In this document: piece by piece, positions 23,164 to 32,214 of the stretch | How the letters are laid out: each line of letters opens with the position of its first letter | Numbering within the stretch: the stretch's first letter is position 1 | Assembly: GCF_040126055.1 (NCBI RefSeq) | Contig: NZ_CP143541.1 | Coordinates: 2,170,001-2,234,000 of the forward strand | Source: Pseudalkalibacillus sp. SCS-8 | GTDB lineage: Bacteria; Bacillota; Bacilli; Bacillales; Fictibacillaceae | DNA: 64,000 bases | Direction of reading: 5' to 3' | Program-made: the position numbers and the translations under genes | Notes under the pieces: model-generated | The model's database searches: none | What the model was told of the DNA's origin: nothing | What the model saw: the letters and a program-made list of their open reading frames with translations, nothing else

Positions 23164-24780
23164 TTATTTAAGCAGCTTCGAAATCGCTACAGGGAGCATA
23201 TCATGGAATGGTCCGAATGAATAATCAACATTCAAGCGTTCCGTCCATTTGTGTGCATCCCGTCCTAAAGGTCCGAAGTTCATGACAGGAATCTTCAGCT
23301 GCTGCAATTCATCAAGTGGAAAATGGTACCCATTTGAGAATAGCGGCATGTTTCCAAACAACGGGACCAATTCGCTCACAGGCTGAGAGAGACTGGTAAA
23401 GCTTAAATCGGACAATCCACCAAAATAGTTTTGCTCTTTCAAAACGACATTGTGGTTCACATTTGCATAATCAATCATATCGTGAACGACTTGTTTGATA
23501 TGTGCATTTTTTCTTGATGAGACAGCTGGATAGAAAGGTGGGCTGTAGAACAATACAATCATAGGCCCTTCTTCCTTACAGAGTGCTGCAAGATCAAATA
23601 CCAGCCTTGTAGAAAGATCGCGATCACCCAACACTTTAAAATTGGCAGCAATATATGCCTGTCTTCGGATGATTTCCGCTTCACCGTATTGTTCGATCGC
23701 TTTGTCTAACAGTTGTTGATAGGTGAAAACGGATATTTTATGCTCCAGCGGCTCAAAGGCTTCCCACTGTGTAAACGTCATCGCTTTGTCGTAAAGGTTC
23801 TTTTCAATTCGTTGGGCGACCCGTTCCGCCAGAGCTAATAGGTCGTCATTGATCTCTTTGACAGACCGGTCCATTACCATAAGGTTATACATCGTCACAG
23901 CAACATGAGGAATCTGGACGGAATATTCCTCTTTCAGATCCTTTTGCATCAAGTTCGTTGGAGGCGGTGTTACCTCCCCTTCAATCGATTCACAGAAATC
24001 CGTGTTCAACTCCAGTTCCCTCGATAACTCTGAAACCATGTAATTCGCATTTATACCGGAAAAGGGTTCACCTACGTGCGTTTCCATGCCATAACACAGA
24101 AAACCTGGAAGCAGCTTCCCTATTGATCCTGTATACACATACTGGTTCGTGTCGCCGGGAAATCGTGTAAATACCGGTTCAGAATTCAAACATGCTTTAT
24201 ATTCAAGACCATGGGTTTTGGACATTTCTAAGAGAACCTCTACCGCTTCCATCATCCCGGTGGAATTGGCTTCTTCATCCGGGACGGTCAACAGCAAGAT
24301 ATTACCGTCGAATTCCCCTAGCCCTGCTTTTTCCACCATCGACATTTGAAGAGTCAGACCAGCTTTCATGTCCATGGAACCTCTACCGAATAACCACTCG
24401 CCGGACTTCAAATCCTCTTGGACCAGTTCAGGCAGCTCACTTTGATTTGCCATAAACTCCTGAGTCAATTCCTTCGGTCGGAATGCAAGGTTCTTCCATT
24501 CCCCATAATCCTCTATATCAACGACATCAAAGTGGCTGATAAGAACGACTGTTTCAGATTTCAGTCCGTTTCGGACAAGGGCTGTCACAAATTTCCGACC
24601 ATCCGTTGTGGGATGGATCTTCAAGTCGTCTGGATTGGTTTTGAAATAATCGAGATCACTGAGCTGCATATAGATGAATTCACTAATGCCTAGCTCTGCT
24701 TCAGAACCTGTTATACTCGGAAATTCAATAAGATGACATAATAATTCCTTTAAGCTTTCCTTATCCTGCCACTTCTTCAT
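23164..24780 (-). CDS. yqjN: M20-family metallo-hydrolase, YqjN/RocB-like
   Basis: 538 residues, longer than ordinary M20 peptidases (about 380-450). Zinc ligands are visible in LISHFDVVD (His/Asp), GRGSMDMKAG (bridging Asp) and VPDEEANSTG (Glu-Glu), with the dimerisation-domain His in METHVGEP. The length and sequence style match the RocB/YqjN subgroup, annotated as arginine-degradation or amino-acid amidohydrolases. The substrate is not proven. Its stop codon touches the dispersed repeat, and it is convergent with proI. Confidence 0.85.
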   Translation of the reverse strand: MKKWQDKESLKELLCHLIEFPSITGSEAELGISEFIYMQLSDLDYFKTNPDDLKIHPTTDGRKFVTALVRNGLKSETVVLISHFDVVDIEDYGEWKNLAFRPKELTQEFMANQSELPELVQEDLKSGEWLFGRGSMDMKAGLTLQMSMVEKAGLGEFDGNILLLTVPDEEANSTGMMEAVEVLLEMSKTHGLEYKACLNSEPVFTRFPGDTNQYVYTGSIGKLLPGFLCYGMETHVGEPFSGINANYMVSELSRELELNTDFCESIEGEVTPPPTNLMQKDLKEEYSVQIPHVAVTMYNLMVMDRSVKEINDDLLALAERVAQRIEKNLYDKAMTFTQWEAFEPLEHKISVFTYQQLLDKAIEQYGEAEIIRRQAYIAANFKVLGDRDLSTRLVFDLAALCKEEGPMIVLFYSPPFYPAVSSRKNAHIKQVVHDMIDYANVNHNVVLKEQNYFGGLSDLSFTSLSQPVSELVPLFGNMPLFSNGYHFPLDELQQLKIPVMNFGPLGRDAHKWTERLNVDYSFGPFHDMLPVAISKLLK

Positions 24781-25049
24781 AGATGCACCACTCCAATATA
24801 AAAAGAGATTTGTGTCGAATTTTCATAGTGTATATATATTTTCGTGGAATAAAGATAGATTCCTCTCGTTCTCTATAAATATTTTGCAAGCTGGAACAGG
24901 CTGCGCGCAATTTCACTTCACTTGTGTATACTATATAGATAATGCTAAATTACATTTGTAAGAAGCTATTTTTCTAAAATAAACGATCCATCTATTTTAA
25001 ACGCTTCAAAATTTAATTGACCACCATGGTAAATCAAGGAGAGATTGGT

Positions 25050-25838
25050 TTGACCTATATATTTGCGCACAGGGGATCAAGTAAATCTGCACCTGAAAAT
25101 ACAATGGCTGCCTTCCGTAAAGCATTGGAGGAAAAAGCAGACGGAATCGAATTGGATGTTCAGCTTTCAAAAGACAAGGTACCCGTTATCATTCATGACG
25201 AATCCCTAAAACGGACAACTGGTACGAAAGGCTTTGTCGGTGAATACACAGTCGAAGAGCTTAAGCGTCTTGATGCCGGAAAATGGTTCTCACAAAAATT
25301 CAAAGGAGAGAAAATTCCTACCCTTGAAGAGGTCTTGATATGGCTGCAGCCAACTTGCCTATACTTGAATATCGAGTTCAAGAACAATGTACTGCCCTAT
25401 TACGGCATGGAAAAGATCGTACATGACCTCGTGTGCCATTACGGACTCCAGGATCGAGTCATCTATTCTTCTTTCAACCATTACAGCTTGAAAGAATTGA
25501 AGAAAGTGAATCCGCGTGTTGACATAGCACCCCTCTATTCTTCAGGGCTTTACGAACCATGGAAGTACGCCAAAAGCATGACGGCTGAAAGCGCACATCC
25601 ACATTGGCGTACGCTTAACCAAGCAATCTTGAAGGGATTTAAAAAACACGGCATCCGAGTGAGACCATATACCGTCAATGACACGAAAAAAATGAAATGG
25701 ATGTTTGAGAATGATGTAGAAGCGATCATTACCGATACACCAGAGATAGCACGATCAGTAAGAGCAGGCACCCATCAATCAAAAACAGCCAAATTCATCA
25801 ACACATTACAAAAGATAAATCCGAAAAGCCTATTTTAA
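25050..25838 (+). CDS. Glycerophosphodiester phosphodiesterase, YqiK-like
   Basis: 262 residues from a TTG start with AAGGAG eight bases upstream, which puts the family hallmark FAHRGSSKSAPENT at residue 5. The GDPD TIM barrel hydrolyses glycerophosphodiesters to glycerol-3-P and an alcohol. Catalytic and metal residues are visible in HRG (7-9), GIELDVQLSKD and IIHDESLKRTT. The end of the barrel has VRPYTVND and AIITDTPEIA. No signal peptide is seen, so the enzyme is cytoplasmic. Monocistronic. Confidence 0.9.
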   Translation: MTYIFAHRGSSKSAPENTMAAFRKALEEKADGIELDVQLSKDKVPVIIHDESLKRTTGTKGFVGEYTVEELKRLDAGKWFSQKFKGEKIPTLEEVLIWLQPTCLYLNIEFKNNVLPYYGMEKIVHDLVCHYGLQDRVIYSSFNHYSLKELKKVNPRVDIAPLYSSGLYEPWKYAKSMTAESAHPHWRTLNQAILKGFKKHGIRVRPYTVNDTKKMKWMFENDVEAIITDTPEIARSVRAGTHQSKTAKFINTLQKINPKSLF

Positions 25839-25868
25839 GAAGGGCGATCTGATAGTCCCGAAATCATA

Positions 25869-25912
25869 CAAGGTCAAGTAGTTCGAATGTCTCTACTTGA
25901 TCTTGTTTTTTA
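25869..25912 (+). terminator. Terminator of the phosphodiesterase gene
   Basis: CAAGGTCAAGTAG (25869-25881) pairs with CTACTTGATCTTG (25893-25905), one wobble, followed by a T-rich run. Confidence 0.9.
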
Positions 25913-26030
25913 TTTTTTCAATAAACTCATTCGAAATTGTTCCACCAATAAACGATAGAGCATATCATCCTGCATCTGCTTGGCCATGTGATACACTAAA
26001 TGAAAAATCATCGATCTTGGAGTTGAGTGG

Positions 26031-27047
26031 ATGTCTATCAAATTATTTGAACCGATAACGTTTCAGAATGTGACAATAAAAAACCGGATTGTCATGTCCC
26101 CGATGTGTATGTACTCGTGTGAAAATGAAGATGGAAAAGTGATGGATTGGCATAAAACCCATTACACAAGCCGTGCTGTCGGACAAGTGGGACTGATATT
26201 TCTGGAAGCAACAGCTGTACATACACAAGGCCGAATATCCATGAAGGACCTTGGAATTTGGGAAGATGAACACGTCGAAGGTCTCCGAAACCTCGTCGAT
26301 TTGATCCACAGTCAAGAGGCAAAGGCAGGAATTCAGCTTGCGCACGCTGGTCGAAAGGCGATTGTGGAAGGACCCATCTATTCGTCTTCCTCCATTCCTT
26401 ACAACGAGGAGATGGAAGTGCCAAATGAAATGACGGAACAAGAAGTGAAACAGACGGTGGAAGATTTCAAGCAAGCTGCCCGGAGGTCGAAAGAAGCCGG
26501 GTTCGACATCATTGAGCTGCACGGTGCCCATGGTTACCTGATCAATCAGTTTCTGTCTCCACTCATCAATAAGCGGACAGACCGATACGGCGGTTCAATA
26601 GAAAATCGTTTCAACTTCCTTAAAGAAATCATCCAAGCTGTGAAGACGGTCTGGGATGGACCTCTATTCGTGCGGATCTCCGCCGACGAGTACAATGAGA
26701 ATGGGTATACAGTTGAGGATCATGTGGTATATGCGAAGTGGATGAAGGATTTGGGTGTTGATCTGATCGATTGCTCATCAGGCGGTGTAGTCCCGGCAAA
26801 AATACGTCCTTTCCCGGGATATCAAGTAAAATATGCTGAAGCCTTAAGAAAAGAAGCAGAAATCGCAACCGGAGCAGTAGGAATGATCACCTCCCCTCTT
26901 CATGCTGAAGAAATTCTTCAAAATGGACGAGCGGACCTCATTTTTCTGGCACGTGAATTGCTGAGGGATCCGTATTGGCCTAGAAAAGCAGCTGACATCC
27001 TGAATTATGACTTACCAGCACCCCGACAATACGAACAAGGCTGGTGA
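26031..27047 (+). CDS. namA: NADPH dehydrogenase NamA, old yellow enzyme family (YqjM)
   Basis: 338 residues. FMN TIM-barrel ene-reductase. Cys26 in SPMCMYSC is the redox-sensing FMN-contact Cys of YqjM-type OYEs. HAGRKA and [16 protein letters not shown] (substrate-anion His-x-x-His) follow, with [25 protein letters not shown] and a C-terminal PRQYEQGW whose Arg finger reaches the neighbouring subunit in this class. It reduces activated C=C bonds of electrophiles and nitro compounds, and in B. subtilis is stress-induced. Monocistronic, followed directly by repeat array B. Confidence 0.96.
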   Translation: MSIKLFEPITFQNVTIKNRIVMSPMCMYSCENEDGKVMDWHKTHYTSRAVGQVGLIFLEATAVHTQGRISMKDLGIWEDEHVEGLRNLVDLIHSQEAKAGIQLAHAGRKAIVEGPIYSSSSIPYNEEMEVPNEMTEQEVKQTVEDFKQAARRSKEAGFDIIELHGAHGYLINQFLSPLINKRTDRYGGSIENRFNFLKEIIQAVKTVWDGPLFVRISADEYNENGYTVEDHVVYAKWMKDLGVDLIDCSSGGVVPAKIRPFPGYQVKYAEALRKEAEIATGAVGMITSPLHAEEILQNGRADLIFLARELLRDPYWPRKAADILNYDLPAPRQYEQGW

Positions 27048-27070
27048 AACGAGGAAAAGGGGTGATGAAG

Positions 27071-27485
27071 CTTTATCTTACTCTCATTTCTCCTTTTTCT
27101 CCATTTTGGGTGAGGATAGCGTCTCTATCTTGCCCTCATTTCTCCTTTTTCTCCGTTTTGGGTGAGGATAAAGCCTTTATCTTACCCTCATTTCTCCTTT
27201 TTCTCTATTTTGGGTGAGGATAGAGCCTTTATCTTCCCCTCATTTCTCCTTTTTCTCTATTTTGGGTGAGGATAGAGCCTTTATCTTACCCTCATTTCTC
27301 CTTTTTCTCTATTTTGGGTGAGGATAAAGCCTTTATCTTACCCTCATTTCTCCTTTTTCTCTATTTTGGGTGAGGATAAAGCCTTTATCTTACCCTCATT
27401 TCTCCTTTTTCTCCGTTTTGGGTGAGGATAGCGTCTCTATCTTGCCCTCATCTCAGCTTTTTCTTCGTTTTGGGTGAGGATAGAT
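27071..27485. repeat. Tandem repeat array B: eight 52-bp hairpin units
   Basis: CTCATTT landmarks fall at 27083, 27135, 27187, 27239, 27291, 27343, 27395 and 27447: seven intervals of exactly 52. Each unit reads TTACCCTCATTT, CTCCTTTTTCTCT, ATTTTGGGTGAGGATAAA and GCCTTTATC. TTACCCTCA pairs with TGAGGATAA (8 of 9). Terminal units (1-2 and 7-8) share variants such as CTCCGTTTTGGG and GCGTCTCTATCTTG. It lies between convergent genes namA and the DUF4129 gene. The period and block order match array A read on its minus strand. Confidence 0.95.
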
Positions 27486-27494
27486 TGTGCACCT

Positions 27495-27523
27495 AAAAAA
27501 GGAGGACTCATTAGGAGTCCTCC
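27495..27523 (-). terminator. Terminator of the MoxR-DUF58-DUF4129 operon, stop codon in the loop
   Basis: GGAGGACTC (27501-27509) pairs with GAGTCCTCC (27515-27523), with six T on the minus strand. The TAA stop of the DUF4129 gene (27511-27513) is the loop, so the last codons form the 5' arm. Confidence 0.9.
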
Positions 27524-28752
27524 TTCTTCCTTTCCTTCTTCAGTACTTTATTGCGTTCTTTCGCCCAGGCAATCAGTTCACCGATTGCATTGACGTATCG
27601 TTTTTCTTCCTCATCAGAGACTTCCTTTTCTCCATATCGCACAATTTGATAGATGCGGTTGATCGATTCAGTAAGGTTAGACGGAGCTTCAATTCGATTG
27701 AGCCACTCCATTACAGGTTCATGAGGTGCACGTCCTAATTCATATGAAGCTAATTTCCTTTCCAGTCGGAAGAGTTGCTTTCGAATTTTATTGGCCGAAC
27801 CTTTACTAGAACTATAAACGGCTTCTCCCGTGTAAGGGGTACCAATGAAAGCACTTTTCTCAAGGACACCACCCACTGCCACAGAATCGGCACGTGTCAG
27901 TTTTGTTCTGAAATATTTGATTCCGAACCAAATTAGACAAAGGAACAATAGAGTAACCAATACGTATGTCAATAAGTCCCCGCCGGTTTCATTGGATATT
28001 TGCTGCAAAATCTCCTCTTTGTAAACGTCAGAGTCCTCATCGTCTCCGCTTTCGGTATCTTCAGTTACTCGATCTCCCTCAATTTTCGAAATCAAGTAAT
28101 ATAGGATCTGGAGCGGCACATACATGATAAAGGCAATCGTTCGCCCACCCCAGTAGGCAAGAAATTTAAAAAGTGATTCAATCCACGGGAAGGTAAAAAC
28201 GAAAACGGCTGTCAAGCCTCCGATAAGAAGCAAGAACTTTACCAACCAACTGTTCACTTCTTTCCCGGTATGTACACTTTTTGCTAGAGTACGAGAAATC
28301 CGGACGGCTGCAAAAAGGACGAGCTGAATCACAATCAATGTAAAGACGACCGGTAATGAATTCAACGACTGATAGACGACATAGATCAGGAGACCGTTCA
28401 AGCAGGAAATCAAAAGGATGGCTGATTCTTGACCGATATCACGGTTTGTATAATGTGATGTGAAACGCCAGCCGATGAAGCCGGTTAAAACGAAAATCAG
28501 AAACCAATCAATACCAAGCAACCAACCGATAAAAATGATCAGTGGAAGGGAGAACAGCACTTTCCCTGTTGTCACGGTTATCCATCGGAACAGAAGCTCA
28601 AGAATAATTGAACCAATCAATAATAATAGAAAAACTGACAGGTACTCATTACGGTTGAACGGGGCGAAAACCCACGTTGACAATAATAGGATGAGAACCA
28701 CGTCCATTGAATATTGGAGCCATCTAAAACGAATATCTGAGGCAGCCTTCAT
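27511..28752 (-). CDS. Membrane protein with DUF4129-like C-terminal domain
   Basis: 413 residues. Five to six N-terminal transmembrane helices (about 15-215), an acidic extracytoplasmic loop (DTESGDDEDSD, about 235-260), another helix near 265-285, then a cytoplasmic helical domain of the DUF4129 type with a YELGRAPHEPVMEWLNRIE region. In B. subtilis the third gene of the equivalent yeaC-yeaD-yebA operon encodes a membrane transglutaminase. Here no transglutaminase Cys-His-Asp core is seen, so only the membrane and DUF4129 parts remain. Its ATG overlaps the DUF58 stop by four bases. Confidence 0.75.
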   Translation of the reverse strand: MKAASDIRFRWLQYSMDVVLILLLSTWVFAPFNRNEYLSVFLLLLIGSIILELLFRWITVTTGKVLFSLPLIIFIGWLLGIDWFLIFVLTGFIGWRFTSHYTNRDIGQESAILLISCLNGLLIYVVYQSLNSLPVVFTLIVIQLVLFAAVRISRTLAKSVHTGKEVNSWLVKFLLLIGGLTAVFVFTFPWIESLFKFLAYWGGRTIAFIMYVPLQILYYLISKIEGDRVTEDTESGDDEDSDVYKEEILQQISNETGGDLLTYVLVTLLFLCLIWFGIKYFRTKLTRADSVAVGGVLEKSAFIGTPYTGEAVYSSSKGSANKIRKQLFRLERKLASYELGRAPHEPVMEWLNRIEAPSNLTESINRIYQIVRYGEKEVSDEEEKRYVNAIGELIAWAKERNKVLKKERKKEDS

Positions 28753-29957
28753 GACGTTTCCCTCCTTCGTTCAAGCCCTGCCAACGAAGCATGGGCTTCC
28801 CCAATATTCAAGGTATAGACGTCTGTGCCTTTCTTCCTCCATCGTTCATAAACTTCCTCATCTGTGGACGTGTCCCCAATGATGATGACTGTCGTAGCGT
28901 TCGACTTCCAGCTCTCATATAACGACAACAAACGATGCATCGGTATTTTCACACTATTGAGATTCAATCTGGATAAGAGCTCTAACCCTTTAATTAATTG
29001 CTGTTTTCCTTCGCCCTTCTCGAGATGGAGATAAGGGATCCTCCCCTTTGTCTTGATGTTGACATACATATCAAAAGGAATATTATGCTGGGTTGCAAAT
29101 TGGCATAGGTATGCAGCGTAACTGATTTGTCTTTCTGATAACTCAATTTCTCCATATTTGGCTGCGAGCTGGCGATTTGGCTGGACATTCAGCAGGATCG
29201 TCCAATTTTGATTGATCGTCTTCTCGAAAATTTTCGTCTGAAACGTATCCTTACGCGCACTCGCTTTCCAGTGGATTCGTTGAAAAGAATCACCTGGCTC
29301 ATAGTCCCTTGTTCCGACGATCAGGCTTTGGTCCTCATATAGGGAGGCTTGAGACGGGCGTTCACCTTGATTAAACCTAACGATTTGGTCGACCCCTTCT
29401 ACAGGGAGTAACGAAGGATATACGATGAATTCCGTTTTGACGAGTCGATCGTTCAAAAGCTTCACCTGTTCAAAATTGAATACATCGCTAAATTGCAGTT
29501 CAAACTTGGACAGCTTTGCTACTCCTCGTTTCTGACCCTTCACAGGGATTTGGAGCGTTTTAGTCTCATTAGGCTGGAAAACGAGAGGTAATGTATATTC
29601 GTTAAATCCTTTCCATTCAGCAGTCGGTTTGATTTTATCAATCGTAACGACCGAGTTCATTTGAAAATGCACATTTGTATGGATGACTGGGAAACGGCTT
29701 TTGTTCGTTACTTTGAGCTGCCACTTTTCTTCATCTTCTGCAAACATCCTGTACGTTCTTTTTTCATTGTGATAATGAATACTTTCTGAACTGATGTTAA
29801 GGTATTTTGAAGAAAGAAGCAGACTGATTCCGATTAAAACGCCGACAGAAAACAGTGAAACAGATCCAAGGTAAATTGAAACAAAGAGAAGAAGGACTGA
29901 AACAGCGGATAAATATCCTTGGGTCTTCCCCTTTAGGATGGACTTACGCCAGATCAT
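28749..29957 (-). CDS. DUF58 domain-containing protein (YeaD-like)
   Basis: 402 residues. Two membrane helices at the N-terminus (about 12-50), a beta-rich region, then the DUF58 core signature VGTRDYEPGDSFQRIHWKASARKD. The C-terminal part has a von Willebrand factor A-like fold (NATTVIIIGDTSTDEEVYERW). DUF58 proteins accompany MoxR AAA+ ATPases and are thought to be their clients or assembly partners at the membrane. Four-base ATGA overlaps on both sides show tight coupling. Confidence 0.9.
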   Translation of the reverse strand: MIWRKSILKGKTQGYLSAVSVLLLFVSIYLGSVSLFSVGVLIGISLLLSSKYLNISSESIHYHNEKRTYRMFAEDEEKWQLKVTNKSRFPVIHTNVHFQMNSVVTIDKIKPTAEWKGFNEYTLPLVFQPNETKTLQIPVKGQKRGVAKLSKFELQFSDVFNFEQVKLLNDRLVKTEFIVYPSLLPVEGVDQIVRFNQGERPSQASLYEDQSLIVGTRDYEPGDSFQRIHWKASARKDTFQTKIFEKTINQNWTILLNVQPNRQLAAKYGEIELSERQISYAAYLCQFATQHNIPFDMYVNIKTKGRIPYLHLEKGEGKQQLIKGLELLSRLNLNSVKIPMHRLLSLYESWKSNATTVIIIGDTSTDEEVYERWRKKGTDVYTLNIGEAHASLAGLERRRETS

Positions 29958-30904
29958 CTGTGCACAGCCCCATCCTCTACAGGAACTTCAATATCTTCAA
30001 GTATAGAAGCAATAACATCCTTGTTCGTCTTTCTCAATTCACCATCCAGAGATAATACGATACGGTGAGCAAGAACAGGTTGTGCCAGCTTTTTCACATC
30101 TGAAGGGATGACATAATCCCGGTCATTCAGCCAGGCAAATGCTTGTAAGGCACGCATGAAAGCGATCGTCCCTCTTGGGCTGACACCGACCTCTACATAT
30201 TTTGATTGTCTCGTTTCATGGATGATGGATAGGACATATTGTTCGATATCTTCACTTAGACGGACGTTTCTGATCATCGATTGCATTTGGACGACTTCAT
30301 CAGTGGTGAAAACAGGCTTCAAATTGTCAATCGGTTCTTCCAACCTATAGGCACGCATGATTTGCTGTTCTTCATTCAACGTTGGATAGCCGACATTGAT
30401 CTTTAGCAGGAAACGATCCAGTTGTGCTTCTGGTAACGGAAATGTTCCTTGAGATTCGATGGGGTTCTGAGTTGCGATGACGATTAGTGGGGTCGGTAAT
30501 GGTTCTGTATGACCATCGATGGTGACTTGTCGTTCTTCCATGACTTCCAATAAGCTGGATTGCGTCCTTGGTGTTGCCCTGTTGATTTCATCTGCGAGCA
30601 GCACATTGGTCATGACAGGTCCGTATCTCATTTCAAATTCTCTCGTTTTCGGGTTCAAGTATTGGATCCCTGTCACATCTGAAGGGAGAACGTCCGGAGT
30701 GAATTGGATCCTCCTGAATGTTCCTTCGATCGATCGGGCAATACTCTTTGCGAGCATGGTCTTTCCTGTCCCTGGGACATCCTCCATAAGGACATGTCCT
30801 TTCGCTAATAAGGCAACCATGATCAGATCGACGCTTTCCTCTTTACCGATTAACACGCTTCCAATGCTTTCCTTCATCTCATTCAACTTCATCTTTACTT
30901 CCAT
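29954..30904 (-). CDS. MoxR family AAA+ ATPase
   Basis: 316 residues. Walker A DVPGTGKTMLAKSIA (about 42-56), Walker B NVLLADEINRATPRTQ, sensor-1 VIATQNPIESQGTFPLPEAQLDRF and the C-terminal helical lid with EVGVSPRGTIAFMRA. MoxR ATPases act as chaperones that help assemble or activate partner complexes, here the two membrane proteins downstream. The start overlaps the dinB end by 26 bases; an in-frame ATG four codons later is possible but is further from the GGGGG site. Confidence 0.93.
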   Translation of the reverse strand: MEVKMKLNEMKESIGSVLIGKEESVDLIMVALLAKGHVLMEDVPGTGKTMLAKSIARSIEGTFRRIQFTPDVLPSDVTGIQYLNPKTREFEMRYGPVMTNVLLADEINRATPRTQSSLLEVMEERQVTIDGHTEPLPTPLIVIATQNPIESQGTFPLPEAQLDRFLLKINVGYPTLNEEQQIMRAYRLEEPIDNLKPVFTTDEVVQMQSMIRNVRLSEDIEQYVLSIIHETRQSKYVEVGVSPRGTIAFMRALQAFAWLNDRDYVIPSDVKKLAQPVLAHRIVLSLDGELRKTNKDVIASILEDIEVPVEDGAVHR

Positions 30905-32102
30905 CTTTTTTATCCCCCTTTTTCTCTATCCCTCTACGGATGGACTTGTCTCCATATTTTGTATGGATTCGATCCATCGTTTCATAAAGCTTTTCATCTT
31001 TCGTATGGTCTTCATAAGAAAATAAATCCAATTGCATCGTCGCCTCTTGTCGATCGACGATTTGCGTTGCTGTTATCCCTAATAGACGGACTGGTTCCTC
31101 ATTCCAATGCTTTTGGAAGAGTCCATATGCGATCTGTTTGAGTTCTTCTTTTCTTTGAACAGGATTTAAGAATGTCTGACTTCTCGTTACCGTTTTTCGG
31201 TCAGCATACCGGATGGTGAGCTGAATGGAAGTGGTCATCGCATTCTTACGCTTTAAACGTTTCTCCAATGATTCAGCAAGACTATTCAAGACCTGCTTCG
31301 CATTTTCCACGGTCTTTACGTTTTTAGGTAAAGTGGTAGATGTGCCAATCGATTTGAATTCGCTTGATGCATCCGGATCGACTGGCCGGTCATCGATTCC
31401 TCTTGCGCGATGCCAGAGCTTCTCTCCATTCCGACCAAGCTTTACCTTTATCTCGAATTGATCTGCCTCAACTAAGTCACCGATTTTATAAATATTGAGT
31501 TGATGGAATTTTTCCATCGTCTTTTTTCCTACACCATGCATTTCTTCAATTGGCAAGGGCCATAGCTTCTCTGGTAATTCACGTTTCCGCAGGATGGTAA
31601 TGCCACGAGGTTTTTTCATATCGGAGGCCATTTTCGCTAAAAATTTATTCGGTGCAATTCCGATGCTGCATGGTAAATGAAGCTCTTCCCACAGCCTTTG
31701 CTGGATTTCCTTCGCGATATCCACCGGGGATCGTTGAGTCGCTACCTCGGTCATATCCATATACCCTTCATCAATTGAAATCGGTTCGACCAAGTCAGTA
31801 TATTCAAACAGCAAATTGAACATCTGTTCAGATGCCTCTCGATATCGATCAAAAGAAGGCGGCATAACGATAAGGTCCGGGCAATTCTTCTTCGCTTCCC
31901 AGACCGGCATCGTCGTCTTCACCCCTTGAGCCCGTGCTTCATAACTGCTTGTGACGACAATCCCTTTCCTTTCTTCTACATTCCCTGCAATGGCAAGCGG
32001 TTTTCCCCTCAACTCAGGATTAACAGCGCTTTCTACAGAGGCATAAAAGCTGTTCATATCGATATGGAAGATGATTCTTGCTGTTTTGACCTTATTCAAC
32101 AT
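30879..32102 (-). CDS. dinB: DNA polymerase IV
   Basis: 407 residues from the ATG with GAGGAG nine bases upstream; the ten extra codons of the longer frame are not needed. Palm motif IIFHIDMNSFYASVE with catalytic D15, SYEARAQGVKTTMP, and ISIDEGYMDMT with D111/E112. The HhH MHGVGKKTMEKFHQLNI and the little finger follow. Beta-clamp motif QLDLF at 357-361, then a Lys/Asp-rich tail. Error-prone bypass polymerase. No LexA box is visible in the 110 bases upstream, unlike the uvrX copy. Confidence 0.96.
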   Translation of the reverse strand: MLNKVKTARIIFHIDMNSFYASVESAVNPELRGKPLAIAGNVEERKGIVVTSSYEARAQGVKTTMPVWEAKKNCPDLIVMPPSFDRYREASEQMFNLLFEYTDLVEPISIDEGYMDMTEVATQRSPVDIAKEIQQRLWEELHLPCSIGIAPNKFLAKMASDMKKPRGITILRKRELPEKLWPLPIEEMHGVGKKTMEKFHQLNIYKIGDLVEADQFEIKVKLGRNGEKLWHRARGIDDRPVDPDASSEFKSIGTSTTLPKNVKTVENAKQVLNSLAESLEKRLKRKNAMTTSIQLTIRYADRKTVTRSQTFLNPVQRKEELKQIAYGLFQKHWNEEPVRLLGITATQIVDRQEATMQLDLFSYEDHTKDEKLYETMDRIHTKYGDKSIRRGIEKKGDKKDGSKDEVE

Positions 32103-32214
32103 GATCCATAACTCCTCGAACCAATTCGGCAATACTATTATAGTTAGAATTTTTTGAATATTCTATCTTTCTATGATAAAATAGACGTATATCAAGAGGG
32201 AGGAGGCATTAAGA

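Noticed and set aside
24781..25049. Riboswitch or T-box in the 269-base gap before the phosphodiesterase gene
   Set aside because: I saw no conserved riboswitch core, T-box sequence or leader terminator. It appears to be an ordinary AT-rich promoter region.
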